A DNA stretch of 64,000 nucleotides from Carpediemonas membranifera (lineage: Eukaryota > Fornicata), in the NCBI GenBank assembly GCA_019828565.1, contig JAHDYR010000069.1:558001-622000 (forward strand), given 5' to 3'. The notes beneath the pieces were generated by a model that saw only the letters and a program-made list of their open reading frames with translations, was not told the DNA's origin and searched no databases. A program made the translations under genes and the position numbers. Below are positions 52,980 through 62,715 of the stretch, piece by piece (positions within the stretch are counted from its first letter, which is position 1; every line of letters starts with the position of its first letter).

Positions 52980-55900
52980 TTATGAAACCTCCACGAACCC
53001 GTCAAGGTCGACTACAGCGCCCTCATCAGGGGCGAGGGTGAGTTCCTCAATGAGCGGGGCACACTTGACAATGAGAACTGCTTGCCACATGCCCACAGCA
53101 AGGAAAGAGGCCTTGGCGCCAAGATCAATCTCACAATCTATCCCAATATCGAGAACTGAAACAGCAATATCAGATTCCATCATATATCTCCAGATACAGC
53201 CGTCCACGCCAATGAAGATCACATCACCAGAAACAGTGACCTTCGGACGCCTTCGGCACTCGAGCACAGCATGCTGCTCTCCGTCCTCGAACGTCGTCCA
53301 AATCCAGTCGTCGTGGAGTGTCAATGCGATAAACTGCGCACCGCCGTCTCCACGGTCAACGATGGTCAAAGGATCGCCTGGCCCAATGTCGACTGCCTCG
53401 ATTGGATCAGCTCCGACAGCTTGAAGCGGCCTGGCCTGCAAGTTGTTCCCGTTAAGAACCACAATCCAGTGGTTTGAGGCGGTGAGAACGGTCGACCCCG
53501 CGTGTGCAGATCTTGGTCCCGTTTCAGACATCAGAGTCGCCCTGCCCTCTGACACAATGAGCGGAATGCCGTCATACGGTCGTGAGAGAGGCATTGCGGC
53601 AGTTGGGGCATCCAGTCGCGCGATTTGACGGGTCGTGATGCTGCCTGCCGAACATGCGATATCAATCCTCGTGATCTCATGCGTGATATCGTTTGACTGA
53701 ACGAGATACATCCCGGTCGAGTCAGTTCCAATAGCAACCGACCCGGTCAGTGTCACGGGACTCTCCCAAAACTGCGAAACTGACTCAAAAAAGGCTGAGA
53801 CGACAAAAGAAAGAAGCGAGATTCCATCTGTGACAAGTATAACGAAGAACCCACCCACGAATCCGCACTCGACCTGCGTGGGATTGATCGGCGGTAGCGC
53901 ATGGTACCACGTGTCTCTTTCAGTTAAAATGGCGAGAAAATCTCTTCCATGGTCGACCACAACGACAGCAGCCATGCTTGGGATCATGGCGATGATGTTC
54001 ATGGGCGACCTTGGCCGGCAGGTAAACACCAAATGCGGTGGCGCCATAACGCCGTGCCAGTCGATGTTGACGTCCCCGACGAAAAGCGAGGCCTCTTCCT
54101 CTGTAACTTGGGCGATGGCCAGTCCACGATGGGGCAGGCTCTCGGTCGACACGCCTGGCATGAGGAGCTGCGGGGCGACGAGGGAACGGACGCTGCCGAA
54201 GACGAGGAGCTCGTCCGTCTCGGTGGGCTCCCAGCCGTAAGAGGGCGGGGTCGTTAAGTCGGGGAGGACAAGTCGGGCAAGTCGGCCTCGTGCGTTGAAT
54301 CGATCAATGGATCTGTCGAGATCTTCGAATATTGCGATATAATTTGGATCTGGGCCTTTCAGGGCGACCTGGAGCCCGACTTCTGAATATGGACAAATCT
54401 CGCGGATCTTTCGTAAGGATGAGACCAGCTTTCCGACCACAGTTAGGCCAGTCGGTCGAACTCGGATCATGACAACATAGTGCCGGAACGACACAAACGC
54501 AATCAAATCAGATTTGGTCCGACCAAAGCTGCATGTGCTATCACGATTGATCGACATCGGTCGGCGTTTGATGAGGCCACGCTGGGCGATCAGCAGCAGG
54601 TCTGAGCATAGCACCATCACTACAGGCTCACCCTCAGTTGCCGCCAGAGCCATCGCCACCGGTGTCCTGGGCATTCGGTAGGAGGCCACGGGCTTGATGA
54701 CATCGGCAGATACGGCAAGGGTGGATATCACGGAGATTGTCTGGACCACAATGAATCTATTCTCACAAAGCATGTTTGTAAGAGGAATCTCGGATCGCCA
54801 GAAGCCTGTCTTGTTTCCCTCCATGTCATAGAATGAGATATCAAATCCAGAAGATATGACGAATCTGTTGAATATCGTCTCGCCCTCGGCCCACTTGACA
54901 AACCCACAAAACCTGACCCCCTTAATCACAGCGCTGTCGGAGTCGGGACCGAACGGGACGGTGATCGTCACTATCGAGTTGAGAGCATCATTAGTCGCAG
55001 CCACAGCGTTGGCCAGCCTGTCCAACTCCGGCGTGTTTGGCGGCAGGTGAATGGCCAGGGCAGCAGGGAGCTCGTCGACAGAGACGGTGGAAGGTCGCGA
55101 CTCCTCGATCGTCTTGAGTGTGAGCAGTATGGCGCGAAGAGGCGGACTCTCAACCCGGTGCACATCATCCTCGAGATTTGAGATCAGATCGCCGAATCCA
55201 AGAATCCGGGTCGACGCGGCAAGAAATGCTAGCGATGTGTATAGTTTCATCAAGTCGCTCTCCTCCAGGTGTGCATGGAGGTATTGGAAGAAATAAAGAT
55301 CGTCCCAGATTTCAACGCGTTCAAAAGATTCACCACACTCTGCCTTATAGTGACAGATCAGCTTATCAGCAGCATCTTCATCCGGCGGGGGTAGTCCTGG
55401 TAAAACCCGGGCCCACACCGTATCAGATCCCACGACCAGACCGAATAGTGCCAGATCTCTCACGATTATGGCTGCCGTGGGGCTGGATGTACCGATGAGG
55501 ACAGACGCCAGCTGTCTTGGGGCTGGCCCTTTGAGTACCCGCAAGGCTCTTAGTGCGGCGAGTTCCTCGTTGCTCAGTGCGGCGGCGATGCACTCGCCCA
55601 GCGTCTCCTTGTCCTCATCGAACACTCGCGGATGGTTTGCGAATATTGTTTCGGCCAAAGGCAGTGCGAATCGGGTGGACCATTCCTTGAACATGGAGAA
55701 GTCGTTCATAGAGATGAACGTTGTCCCGCTCGCGTGGGACGTGACGTTCGAGGGTGAGGTGACTGTGACAATGGTTTTGATGTTACTGGCCCCGGGAAAG
55801 AGAGGAAGCCACCACGAGGCGTCGTCAAGATGGTAAAGCACGACCAACACGCGGCGGCGGTCTCGCGAGCTGCGGCCTATGTTAAATGCCCCTAGCTGGG

Positions 55901-56465
55901 AGATGGCCAGGGCGATGGCGAAGGATAGGTCTCCCGAGCTGGGCCGCACGTCCTGACCAAGGGCCGTGCCGAGTGACCTCAGCAGACGCGACCGGCCTGC
56001 TCTGCAGCCGTGCATGAAGTCTATGGTGACTATGTGGGTGAATTTGGGCGATAGCCTGACCATGGCAGATTCTACAGCCCAGGTTTTCCCTGATCCCCTA
56101 GAACCTGTTACGACGACGGCATTGCTGTGGTCTAGCGAGCTTACGATCCGGTCGGTAACGGAAATGGTTACTGCGGGCTCTTCAGCGACGGGGAGTGTTC
56201 CAATCAGCTCTGGAGTGTGGCGAAACGGCCGTTCTTTCCGATTGGTGAGGAGCCGAAGCAGAAGAAGACGCACTAAGAGAGCAAAGGTGATGATTAGAGG
56301 TAGAACCATGATAAATAAGATGATAACAATGACGAGAAAGATCCATTCGTTGAGGCCGGCAAGCACGAGGCATTCAATGGCAACAAGGGTGAAAACGAGG
56401 AAAAGGAAATATACCGGGAACTGATTCGCAAGGTGTTTGATTAAATTATGCGTCACAGCGCGCAT
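52980..56465 (-). CDS. Membrane-anchored STAND (NLR-like) P-loop NTPase with beta-propeller-like C-terminus
   Basis: A 1,161-residue protein. Two hydrophobic segments (~17-36 and ~41-73) anchor the N-terminus. The NTPase begins ~95: Walker A VVVTGSRGSGKTWAVES (G121-T128), then ITIDFMHG-like strand IVTIDF, Walker B RVLVVLYHLDDASWW (~206-218), and TIVTVTSPSN resembling the sensor strand of NB-ARC/STAND proteins. A helical region (280-480) follows, as in winged-helix/ARC modules. The last ~650 residues are beta-rich with irregular repeats (GIPLIVSEGRATLMS, FIALTLHDDWIWTTF), probably divergent propellers. STAND proteins work as ligand-triggered signalling switches. The ligand and output are unknown. 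Confidence 0.7.
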   Translation of the reverse strand: MRAVTHNLIKHLANQFPVYFLFLVFTLVAIECLVLAGLNEWIFLVIVIILFIMVLPLIITFALLVRLLLLRLLTNRKERPFRHTPELIGTLPVAEEPAVTISVTDRIVSSLDHSNAVVVTGSRGSGKTWAVESAMVRLSPKFTHIVTIDFMHGCRAGRSRLLRSLGTALGQDVRPSSGDLSFAIALAISQLGAFNIGRSSRDRRRVLVVLYHLDDASWWLPLFPGASNIKTIVTVTSPSNVTSHASGTTFISMNDFSMFKEWSTRFALPLAETIFANHPRVFDEDKETLGECIAAALSNEELAALRALRVLKGPAPRQLASVLIGTSSPTAAIIVRDLALFGLVVGSDTVWARVLPGLPPPDEDAADKLICHYKAECGESFERVEIWDDLYFFQYLHAHLEESDLMKLYTSLAFLAASTRILGFGDLISNLEDDVHRVESPPLRAILLTLKTIEESRPSTVSVDELPAALAIHLPPNTPELDRLANAVAATNDALNSIVTITVPFGPDSDSAVIKGVRFCGFVKWAEGETIFNRFVISSGFDISFYDMEGNKTGFWRSEIPLTNMLCENRFIVVQTISVISTLAVSADVIKPVASYRMPRTPVAMALAATEGEPVVMVLCSDLLLIAQRGLIKRRPMSINRDSTCSFGRTKSDLIAFVSFRHYVVMIRVRPTGLTVVGKLVSSLRKIREICPYSEVGLQVALKGPDPNYIAIFEDLDRSIDRFNARGRLARLVLPDLTTPPSYGWEPTETDELLVFGSVRSLVAPQLLMPGVSTESLPHRGLAIAQVTEEEASLFVGDVNIDWHGVMAPPHLVFTCRPRSPMNIIAMIPSMAAVVVVDHGRDFLAILTERDTWYHALPPINPTQVECGFVGGFFVILVTDGISLLSFVVSAFFESVSQFWESPVTLTGSVAIGTDSTGMYLVQSNDITHEITRIDIACSAGSITTRQIARLDAPTAAMPLSRPYDGIPLIVSEGRATLMSETGPRSAHAGSTVLTASNHWIVVLNGNNLQARPLQAVGADPIEAVDIGPGDPLTIVDRGDGGAQFIALTLHDDWIWTTFEDGEQHAVLECRRRPKVTVSGDVIFIGVDGCIWRYMMESDIAVSVLDIGIDCEIDLGAKASFLAVGMWQAVLIVKCAPLIEELTLAPDEGAVVDLDGFVEVS

Positions 56466-56597
56466 GATTGTTGAGAGGTGCGCGTTTGTGCGATGCTTGC
56501 CATCTTGACAGGTTTTGCCAGAAAAGGTCCAATGCTACCAATGTGCCCTCCAACGCTCCCAGGCCGATGAACCAACTAGGACTTGCATACATCCGGT

Positions 56598-58235
56598 TTA
56601 CTTGATCAAATTGACCTTCCATCTAGAGATCCCAGTCTGCCTTGCGAGCTTCGCCGCCGACTTGAGATAATCATCCGTCCCGCACACATAGACGACAGCC
56701 CCGGACCCGCTGTGCTTCACAGCCGCCTTCATGCTGTGATGGTCCAGTCGACCGTGCGACACAGTTGCCTCAGCCGGGGCGGGTTCAGTGTCAGCCTCGA
56801 GGTCTGGCCGGGAGACAGTGAGGATGAGCTTAAACTTGGCCTGGGCCTGGGCGATGGTGAATAGTTCGTCCACGTACGGGGCCTCGGCTATGGACCGGAT
56901 GGACCAGATCATAGTGACTGGAGCAGAGTCGGCGGTGATTTGCCGGACAACCGGAAGGAACCCGGCCACACCACTACCCGCGGCCAAGATTATGGTCGAG
57001 CTCTTGCAGTCGCTGGTGAAGACACCGTACGGCCCATGCACTCTGAGCCACATCCCGGGCTTGTACATGGCGACCTCATGGCTCCACTTTCCACCCCGGG
57101 TCGCCCGGATCATAAATGTCAAGTTGAGTGACTCCTTGGAGACTTCAGTCCTGGCGATAGTAATGGGGTATGGATCATTGAGGAAGGGCGAGGCTGTCGG
57201 CTTCATGAGCATGGCAAACATGCCGGGGGTGGCTGAGGTAAAGTTGGCCAAACCCCAGAGACCCCGCCGTCTGGGGCGCGTGAGCACGAGCGCAGTGTCC
57301 TTGGTGGTGAGGGCAGTGACTGAGTGGACTCTGAACCACTCGCCAAGGAAGAAACGGTCGGCGATGAGGCGGTAGATGCGGGTAAGGACAACGATAAGTT
57401 CAAAAGCGGCAAAGAATATGAGCAGGCAGGTCTTGTGGATGTGCTTGGGCTTGAACGGCTCGTGCGGCTTAGCGTGCCAGAGTCCAACTGGTATCGTGGC
57501 CCAGAGGAGCAGGTGGAATGGCCACCACAGCTTGTACGGCAGGGACAGCATGCGGCGGACCCTGGACATCGCTGCCCGGCGACGGAGCATCGCTGTGAGT
57601 GCACCTAGCCCCATGAGGTAGATGAGGAGGATGCCCCAGTTGCACCGGACACCCCATGGACCGTCAACTGTGAATGGGACGAACATGGTCTTGAGGTCAA
57701 TGTAGATAATGTCGTGGATAGTCTTGGGAAGATAGCCCCACTGCAGTTGCACGGTGAAGACCATGTGGCACAGCCCGCAGAGAAGCACGACGACTACTGA
57801 CCAAGCGTGGTAAAGCCAGAGCATGTCGAGGCCGACGAAGCGCTCGTAGAGGGGGAAACGGGCGGCGGCCGGGATGAGGACGAAGATGATCGTCCCCAGC
57901 GCAGTATAAGCGAACCATGTGTTCATCACCTTGAGGTAGCCCTTCTGATGGGTGATCCAGACGATGTAGGCGGTGAGGGCGAGCTCGAGGAAGACGAGCA
58001 TAGCCATGAAGAAGTAGTTTCGGACCTTGGGCGTCTTGAGGAGGGATAAGATAGGTATAGAGGCGACTTCTGCAGAATTTTCGGTAAGAAGGGCCTTCCG
58101 GTCGTCCTGGTGGTCTGCAGCTGAAGAATCATGGCCCTCTGCGGCGAGCTCGCCTTGATTCTCTTGCTGAAAATCAACTAGGGGCGTTGATTCAGTACTG
58201 GACTCGCTCGAAGGCTCCGCCTGGTACATTTCCAT
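56598..58235 (-). CDS. Ferric reductase / NADPH-oxidase-type transmembrane flavocytochrome
   Basis: 545 residues from ATG 58235 (MEMYQAEPSSES); an ATG at 58310 adds 25. It has an acidic Ser-rich cytosolic head, then six or seven membrane helices with paired heme histidines: LYHAWSVVVVLLCGLCHMV and WPFHLLLWATIPVGLWHA. The FAD-binding barrel includes YKPGMWLRVHGPYG. The NAD(P)-binding fold shows IILAAGSGVAGFLPVVRQI and VVYVCGTDDYLKSAAKL. It moves electrons across a membrane to ferric iron or oxygen; the choice cannot be read from sequence. The canonical HPFT FAD motif is not obvious. Presence in an anaerobe favours metal reduction. Confidence 0.82.
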   Translation of the reverse strand: MEMYQAEPSSESSTESTPLVDFQQENQGELAAEGHDSSAADHQDDRKALLTENSAEVASIPILSLLKTPKVRNYFFMAMLVFLELALTAYIVWITHQKGYLKVMNTWFAYTALGTIIFVLIPAAARFPLYERFVGLDMLWLYHAWSVVVVLLCGLCHMVFTVQLQWGYLPKTIHDIIYIDLKTMFVPFTVDGPWGVRCNWGILLIYLMGLGALTAMLRRRAAMSRVRRMLSLPYKLWWPFHLLLWATIPVGLWHAKPHEPFKPKHIHKTCLLIFFAAFELIVVLTRIYRLIADRFFLGEWFRVHSVTALTTKDTALVLTRPRRRGLWGLANFTSATPGMFAMLMKPTASPFLNDPYPITIARTEVSKESLNLTFMIRATRGGKWSHEVAMYKPGMWLRVHGPYGVFTSDCKSSTIILAAGSGVAGFLPVVRQITADSAPVTMIWSIRSIAEAPYVDELFTIAQAQAKFKLILTVSRPDLEADTEPAPAEATVSHGRLDHHSMKAAVKHSGSGAVVYVCGTDDYLKSAAKLARQTGISRWKVNLIK

Positions 58236-58411
58236 GGCAATGGATCTTCGTTCTCGCGATTGGACGTTGATTCGGATGCAAAAAAGAATTTTGTGGAATC
58301 CAGGGACCATGAGTCGATCTGAAGAGAAGGGCAGGGCTCATCCGATGGAGCAGTGCCTCATCATGCCCCCGCCTGCCCCTTGTTGACTCAACATACAGTG
58401 ACGCAAACAAA

Positions 58412-58452
58412 AATCAAATTTAGTGACAAATTTAGTGACAAATTTAGTGACC
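58412..58452. repeat. Three tandem 12-bp units next to APRT stop
   Basis: aatttagtgaca is repeated about three times. On the minus strand the repeat (TGTCACTAAATT) overlaps the end of the APRT frame and the spacer to the oxidoreductase gene. It may bind an RNA- or DNA-binding factor or be a plain microsatellite. Confidence 0.6.
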
Positions 58453-59325
58453 GAGGCTGTTCAGTGCAAGCACCACGTCACACCGCATGTCCCCCAGCTT
58501 GTTGCGGGCCATGCCCTCACACTCTGGGACACGCAGCAACGCGAGGGCACCAGACACCCCCGCGCCTGTCTGCCGGATCAACCGCGCCGCAGCATCCAGC
58601 GACCCACCCGTGGCGACGAGATCGTCTACGATGAGGACCTTATCTTGCTCGTTGAGGAGGCCGTCAACGATCTCGATCTCATCCTTGGAGTACTCCGTGC
58701 CGTACGTCGCACTGATAGTAGCACCGGGGAGCTTGCCCTTCTTACGGCACATCACGAAGCCAGTGTGGGTGAGGTACGCAAGGAGGGACCCGAAGATGAA
58801 CCCACGTGCGTCGATGCCCGCAATCTTGTTGAACTTCAGGCCGCGCGCCTTCACCAGCTCTACCATTGCATCCGCCATGTCATGCAGCCCGTCTGCGTCC
58901 ACAAGGAGAGTGGAGATGTCCTGGAAAAGAACACCTGGGGCGGGGAAGTCGGGAATGAGGCCGACAAGGGGGAAGAGAGCTAGTTGGGTCCCAAGGGACT
59001 TGAACACTGCCATGGTCTGGGCAGACTGGTCGGACGGCTCGGTGGGGGCGGCCTCTGTGGAGAAGGAGCGGCCGGTGGCAGTCATGATGGCGCCATGAAT
59101 CGCTGAGGGCGTGCGGATCAGGCAAACTGCCATAGAATGCTCAGCTGACATAGTATAGTCGTTGAGAACAGCCCTTCCGCATTCAATACCGTAGTTTTGC
59201 AGCGCTTCGTCAACGATGCAATCAGATTGGATCTCCTCGCTCTTCATCGCAGCTTGAAGTGTGACACACGCAGAAGCAGTCTCTTCCGCGGTAAGCTCGT
59301 AGTTTGTGATGATTTGGATCTTCAT
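58444..59325 (-). CDS. APRT: Adenine phosphoribosyltransferase with N-terminal extension
   Basis: 293 residues from ATG 59325 (MKIQIITNYELTAEE). The C-terminal ~180 are APRT: IPDFPAPGVLFQDISTLL, KIAGIDARGFIFGSLLAY, VMCRKKGKLPG and the PRPP loop VLIVDDLVATGGSLDAA. The first ~110 residues are an unfamiliar small domain (ASACVTLQAAMKSEEIQSD, CGRAVLNDYTMSAEHSMAV) not found in usual APRTs of ~180 residues. The extension may regulate or locate the enzyme. A GTG just upstream is in frame but the ATG is preferred. It converts adenine and PRPP to AMP. Confidence 0.9.
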   Translation of the reverse strand: MKIQIITNYELTAEETASACVTLQAAMKSEEIQSDCIVDEALQNYGIECGRAVLNDYTMSAEHSMAVCLIRTPSAIHGAIMTATGRSFSTEAAPTEPSDQSAQTMAVFKSLGTQLALFPLVGLIPDFPAPGVLFQDISTLLVDADGLHDMADAMVELVKARGLKFNKIAGIDARGFIFGSLLAYLTHTGFVMCRKKGKLPGATISATYGTEYSKDEIEIVDGLLNEQDKVLIVDDLVATGGSLDAAARLIRQTGAGVSGALALLRVPECEGMARNKLGDMRCDVVLALNSLGH

Positions 59326-59584
59326 CGTCTGTCTTGCCACGCTCAGTTCGCCAGCATGACTTTGCGTGACTGTGCGCCACCGTCGATCCTTGATCTGGTC
59401 GACGCCTCACTCGCACATGCTTCCGTATCAGACACAAGGAACTTCATGCCTTCTCGATCTCAAGCCTCGTGGAACTGTCATGAATGCATCAAACCACACA
59501 CACAATGGCGACAAGGCCATGTTATACACCACTAAATGTAGTTTACAGTATAGGGAGTAACAACAAGGAGCCGGTTGCGAAGCT

Positions 59585-60115
59585 CTAGTAAAGCGTGTGG
59601 CCGACCGAGGGCATGTCGAGGGTCGTATCCGGCACTTGCACCAGCCTGCTGAAGCACACCTTCTGCTGGATACCCATGGCCTCTGGGGTGATGTATGAGC
59701 ACACGCCCGCAGCCACAGAGACGTCTCCGCTGGCCCTGAGAAGACAGGACCGGAGGACGGGAAGCTTGGCCGTTTCTCCAAAGAGTTGGCGCAGGAGGCG
59801 GACGCGCTCTTCAAAGTCCTCTTTCTCGAGCCCAACAATCTTGTGTGACTGCGTGCACACGATCTCTTTCCAGTCTGGTGAAGGAAGCACATATGCGATG
59901 TCATCGGCCGAAAGAACGTTCTCAACCAATTCCTCACGAGGTAAAACTTGGTCTCCTTTCCTCAAATCGGCGATTTTGAATGGCGTAGCTACCTTGTATA
60001 TGTCTTGGAATTCAACTTCAAGCTGCTCGATGAAACGCTCAATCGTCGCGTCCTTATACGGGATGGAAATGAACCTCCATATGCCAAGAACATCAATCTG
60101 TATACAATAGCTCAT
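59585..60115 (-). CDS. Hypothetical protein with ubiquitin-like N-terminus
   Basis: A 176-residue frame from ATG 60115. The first ~80 residues (MSYCIQIDVLGIWRFISIPY, TIERFIEQLEVEFQDIY, IADLRKGDQVLPREELV) follow a beta-beta-alpha-beta pattern ending SADDIAYVL, like ubiquitin or PB1 folds. The second half is mixed (EERVRLLRQLFGETAKLPVL). I do not recognise a family. It overlaps no other gene; the next gene upstream on the strand ends ~100 bp away. Confidence 0.45.
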   Translation of the reverse strand: MSYCIQIDVLGIWRFISIPYKDATIERFIEQLEVEFQDIYKVATPFKIADLRKGDQVLPREELVENVLSADDIAYVLPSPDWKEIVCTQSHKIVGLEKEDFEERVRLLRQLFGETAKLPVLRSCLLRASGDVSVAAGVCSYITPEAMGIQQKVCFSRLVQVPDTTLDMPSVGHTLY

Positions 60116-60215
60116 CGTGTATCGTCCTCTGTGCAGCCTGCCAAACAGGGTGCGCGTTTGCGCACTTGCACGAAAAAAATATATTTGCGGTTTAGGGGAG
60201 AAGGCGGTCGACCAA

Positions 60216-60974
60216 TTACCACAGACCACTCAACCAACCCCCACACTGCCTTAGCTGCGCTCCAATAGACCATAACTGGTGCGCCAGGATTGTATCATCA
60301 GACTTCAGCCACGCAGTCACGCTCAGTCGGGTTAGTTCGCTAAAGCTCTCGAACAGCTTCTCAACTCCACCCGGTGGTGCTGCTGCAGGTGTCCATGTGT
60401 CTGAATTGACCAGGGTGAGGAGGACATCGGTCAGTCGACCTGCCAGGACCGGGTCCCGACTTCCTTCAAGGCAATTGAGGTACGCGGCCAAAGTCTTGTA
60501 CATCAACGCGTCCCCTTGCTGCCGAGCAGTTGCAGTTGCCGCTGCCCGGACGAGGATGGCGAGGACTGAGGCCTGGGCAGGCTTGAGGTCTGACCGTTGA
60601 AGCAAGGGCAGCAGACTCGACGACTGCTGCGGGCATTCGCACTGTTGTATGGCCCCAGCAGCGGCATAGGAGTGGATGGTGAGGGCCTGATCGGGCAGGG
60701 CGTCGAGGGTTCGGCCGAGAAAGTCGTCCTGGTCCAAAAGCCAGAGAATAAGGGTTGAAAGAGGTTGAGAAAGAGGAAAGTCGTTTGTAATGGCTGAAAT
60801 GAACCGGTTAACTGGTCCTTGTGGCGAAATCGCCAGTATTTGTGTGGAGTTCTGTGCTTCTACTGTCGCTTTCTTGCAAAAATTGCTCTTAGTCGTGAGT
60901 AAGAAGTCTGTATAGGGTGTAGACGATGGACATAGTTTGAATAATGCCACCGCCACTGCGAGCTCGACATCCAT
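60216..60974 (-). CDS. Hypothetical helical-repeat protein
   Basis: 252 residues from ATG 60974 (MDVELAVAVALFKLC). Almost entirely helical with Leu/Ala spacing suggestive of HEAT or ARM repeats (LSTLILWLLDQDDFLGRTLD, QASVLAILVRAAATATARQQ, LAGRLTDVLLTLVNSD). No catalytic motif seen. Family unknown. Confidence 0.45.
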   Translation of the reverse strand: MDVELAVAVALFKLCPSSTPYTDFLLTTKSNFCKKATVEAQNSTQILAISPQGPVNRFISAITNDFPLSQPLSTLILWLLDQDDFLGRTLDALPDQALTIHSYAAAGAIQQCECPQQSSSLLPLLQRSDLKPAQASVLAILVRAAATATARQQGDALMYKTLAAYLNCLEGSRDPVLAGRLTDVLLTLVNSDTWTPAAAPPGGVEKLFESFSELTRLSVTAWLKSDDTILAHQLWSIGAQLRQCGGWLSGLW

Positions 60975-61068
60975 GTTGAACGGAATACTCCGGCCTCCGC
61001 CATATACATATATACATGACTTACATAACACAGAGAGGGCTCCGACATCCGCTTTATCACACCGTGTA

Positions 61069-62082
61069 TCAGGTTATCCGTGCCACGTACGGCTCCTCCT
61101 CTTCTGGCTCACCTGCTGCGGGCCCCACTACCGCCGGGGCCTGCGACAGGGCTGGGGGCTGGTCGCCCTCGATGATCATCTGTACCCGGGGTGTCTCGAC
61201 AACTGGCTCGACCCCCGCGACCTCAGGTCCGAGCATGGCCTCGAGGCGGACCCGGATGCAGTCGATCACTTCCTTCTGCTTCACCGCAAACTTATGGCCA
61301 ACCTTTCGTGCCGCGTTCTCCTTCATGTACGTATTCAGCGTGTCCTGCTCCGAGACGAGAACCAGTGCCTGGGCAGCCACGGCAGAGGAGACCCATATGC
61401 GGACGGCCGTGCGCTGGTCGGTGTACTTCCGCTCCTTCACATAGGCCGAGCGGCCGTCAAAGCCAAGGTCGATCTCGTCGTAGTGCTCCTCGATCCGTAT
61501 GAACAACTCTGACGGCTCCGTGCTGGCGGGGGTCTGCTGGACCGGGATAAAGTGCTCGAACTGGTCCACGATGGCGCAAAAACGGGCCTTGAACTCAAGA
61601 TCAGCGCAGACGTAGGAGCACTCCCTGAGGCCGTCCATGATGGCGAGGAAGGGTGTTAGGTGGGCGCTTTCTCCTGCAATCATCGTGTAGGCACAGGAGA
61701 GGAAGATGAGTTGCTCCCACTTGGTGCCCCGGATGACGACACCGCGGTCCTTCAGCACAGTATTGCACATTTCAACGGCTTTCTTCAAGGACTTCGTCTT
61801 GTTGCCACGGGAGTCCTTGTTCGCCAGAGCTCGGGTGTTTTTCGACGGCGTTTTGCGTTCTCGCTTCGGGTTTTCGAGTTTTGGCTTGGAGGACGGATCC
61901 ATATTTGGTTCAGGAGCAGCGTTTGTGGAGTTTGGCCGTTGTGAGGGCGGTGCACGCGATGCAGCTCGAAAAATTATCCGTTTCTTGGGGTTAAGAGCTG
62001 GCGTTTCGAGCGAAGCGGCGTAAATTGATAGAATATACAGAGATCCAGAGGCTACGCTTGTCGCAACAGTGCCATCTCCCAT
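61069..62082 (-). CDS. Hypothetical protein, basic linker plus helical core
   Basis: 337 residues. Residues ~30-95 are Lys/Arg/Pro/Ser-rich and disordered. ~95-290 is a compact, probably helical, domain (KAVEMCNTVLKDRGVVIRG, WEQLIFLSCAYTMIAGES, VRIWVSSAVAAQALVLVSE). The C-terminus is Pro/Glu-rich. No family recognised. TATTTAT and GTTTATG boxes lie 65-85 bp before the ATG at 62082. Confidence 0.5.
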   Translation of the reverse strand: MGDGTVATSVASGSLYILSIYAASLETPALNPKKRIIFRAASRAPPSQRPNSTNAAPEPNMDPSSKPKLENPKRERKTPSKNTRALANKDSRGNKTKSLKKAVEMCNTVLKDRGVVIRGTKWEQLIFLSCAYTMIAGESAHLTPFLAIMDGLRECSYVCADLEFKARFCAIVDQFEHFIPVQQTPASTEPSELFIRIEEHYDEIDLGFDGRSAYVKERKYTDQRTAVRIWVSSAVAAQALVLVSEQDTLNTYMKENAARKVGHKFAVKQKEVIDCIRVRLEAMLGPEVAGVEPVVETPRVQMIIEGDQPPALSQAPAVVGPAAGEPEEEEPYVARIT

Positions 62083-62172
62083 GCATCAAGTTCAGACACG
62101 CTCAACACGCGACTTTGTGCAGAAATTTTTTTCCGCAAACATGGCATCACATAAACGATAAATAGCCAATCA

Positions 62173-62596
62173 TCAAGTGAGAGCCAAATCGTCGGAGCTG
62201 TCTGCGCTGCTTACGTCGCTCAGCTCAGTCGCGTCGTCTGTGTCAGCATCGTCGTCTGCCTCGAGAAGCAGGGTGCCGTGTTGCCGCATGTGCTCCTTGA
62301 CCCGCTTGGCGTATTCCTTCTGGTCCTTTAGCATCAGGACCGCCGTGTTGGGGTGCAATATCATCGAGGCGAAGCTGATGTTGGGCGGAAGAAAGGGATA
62401 GTTCTCGGGCAGCTGGACATGTACCTTCCATCTGCCGCCTTCATATGGGCTCTCCTTCGGTCCATCAAACCAGACGTACCGCGTGACCTTGTGTTGGGGA
62501 ACAACCAAAATCATCAAGCCTATCACCGTTCATCTGGACCTTATAACTGCTCACCTGGATCTTTCGTACATCCATAAGCATTCTCTTGTTCACCAT
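62173..62596 (-). CDS. UBE2H-like E2 lacking the catalytic-cysteine region
   Basis: The main frame (to 62173) reads RYVWFDGPKESPYEGGRWKV, QLPENYPFLPPNISFA and MILHPN, the first half of a UBE2H/Ubc8-type ubiquitin-conjugating fold. It then jumps from HPN directly to KDQKEYAKRVKEHM and the acidic Ser/Asp tail typical of UBE2H. About 45 residues, including the active-site Cys, are absent. A likely first exon begins at ATG 62596 (MVNKRMLMDVRKIQ, E2 helix 1) before a GTGAGC donor; the acceptor CTATCAC...TAG side is one base out of phase. It is either an inactive E2 variant or a decaying copy. Confidence 0.6.
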
Positions 62597-62684
62597 TAGT
62601 GACCTAGATGGCTTGGCGCGTTTTCCAAGTTTGCAAGCATACTTCGCAGGTTATGGTCACAATGTTGTAGCGTTTAGAGGTATT

Positions 62685-62715
62685 AGACTCAAGTATTCTT
62701 ATCCTGCGCGGCACA
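62685..62715 (+). repeat. Repeat D tail, copy 2
   Basis: actcaagtattcttatcctg followed by cgcggcaca; also at 63026-63049 and, truncated, at 62877-62893. Confidence 0.6.
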
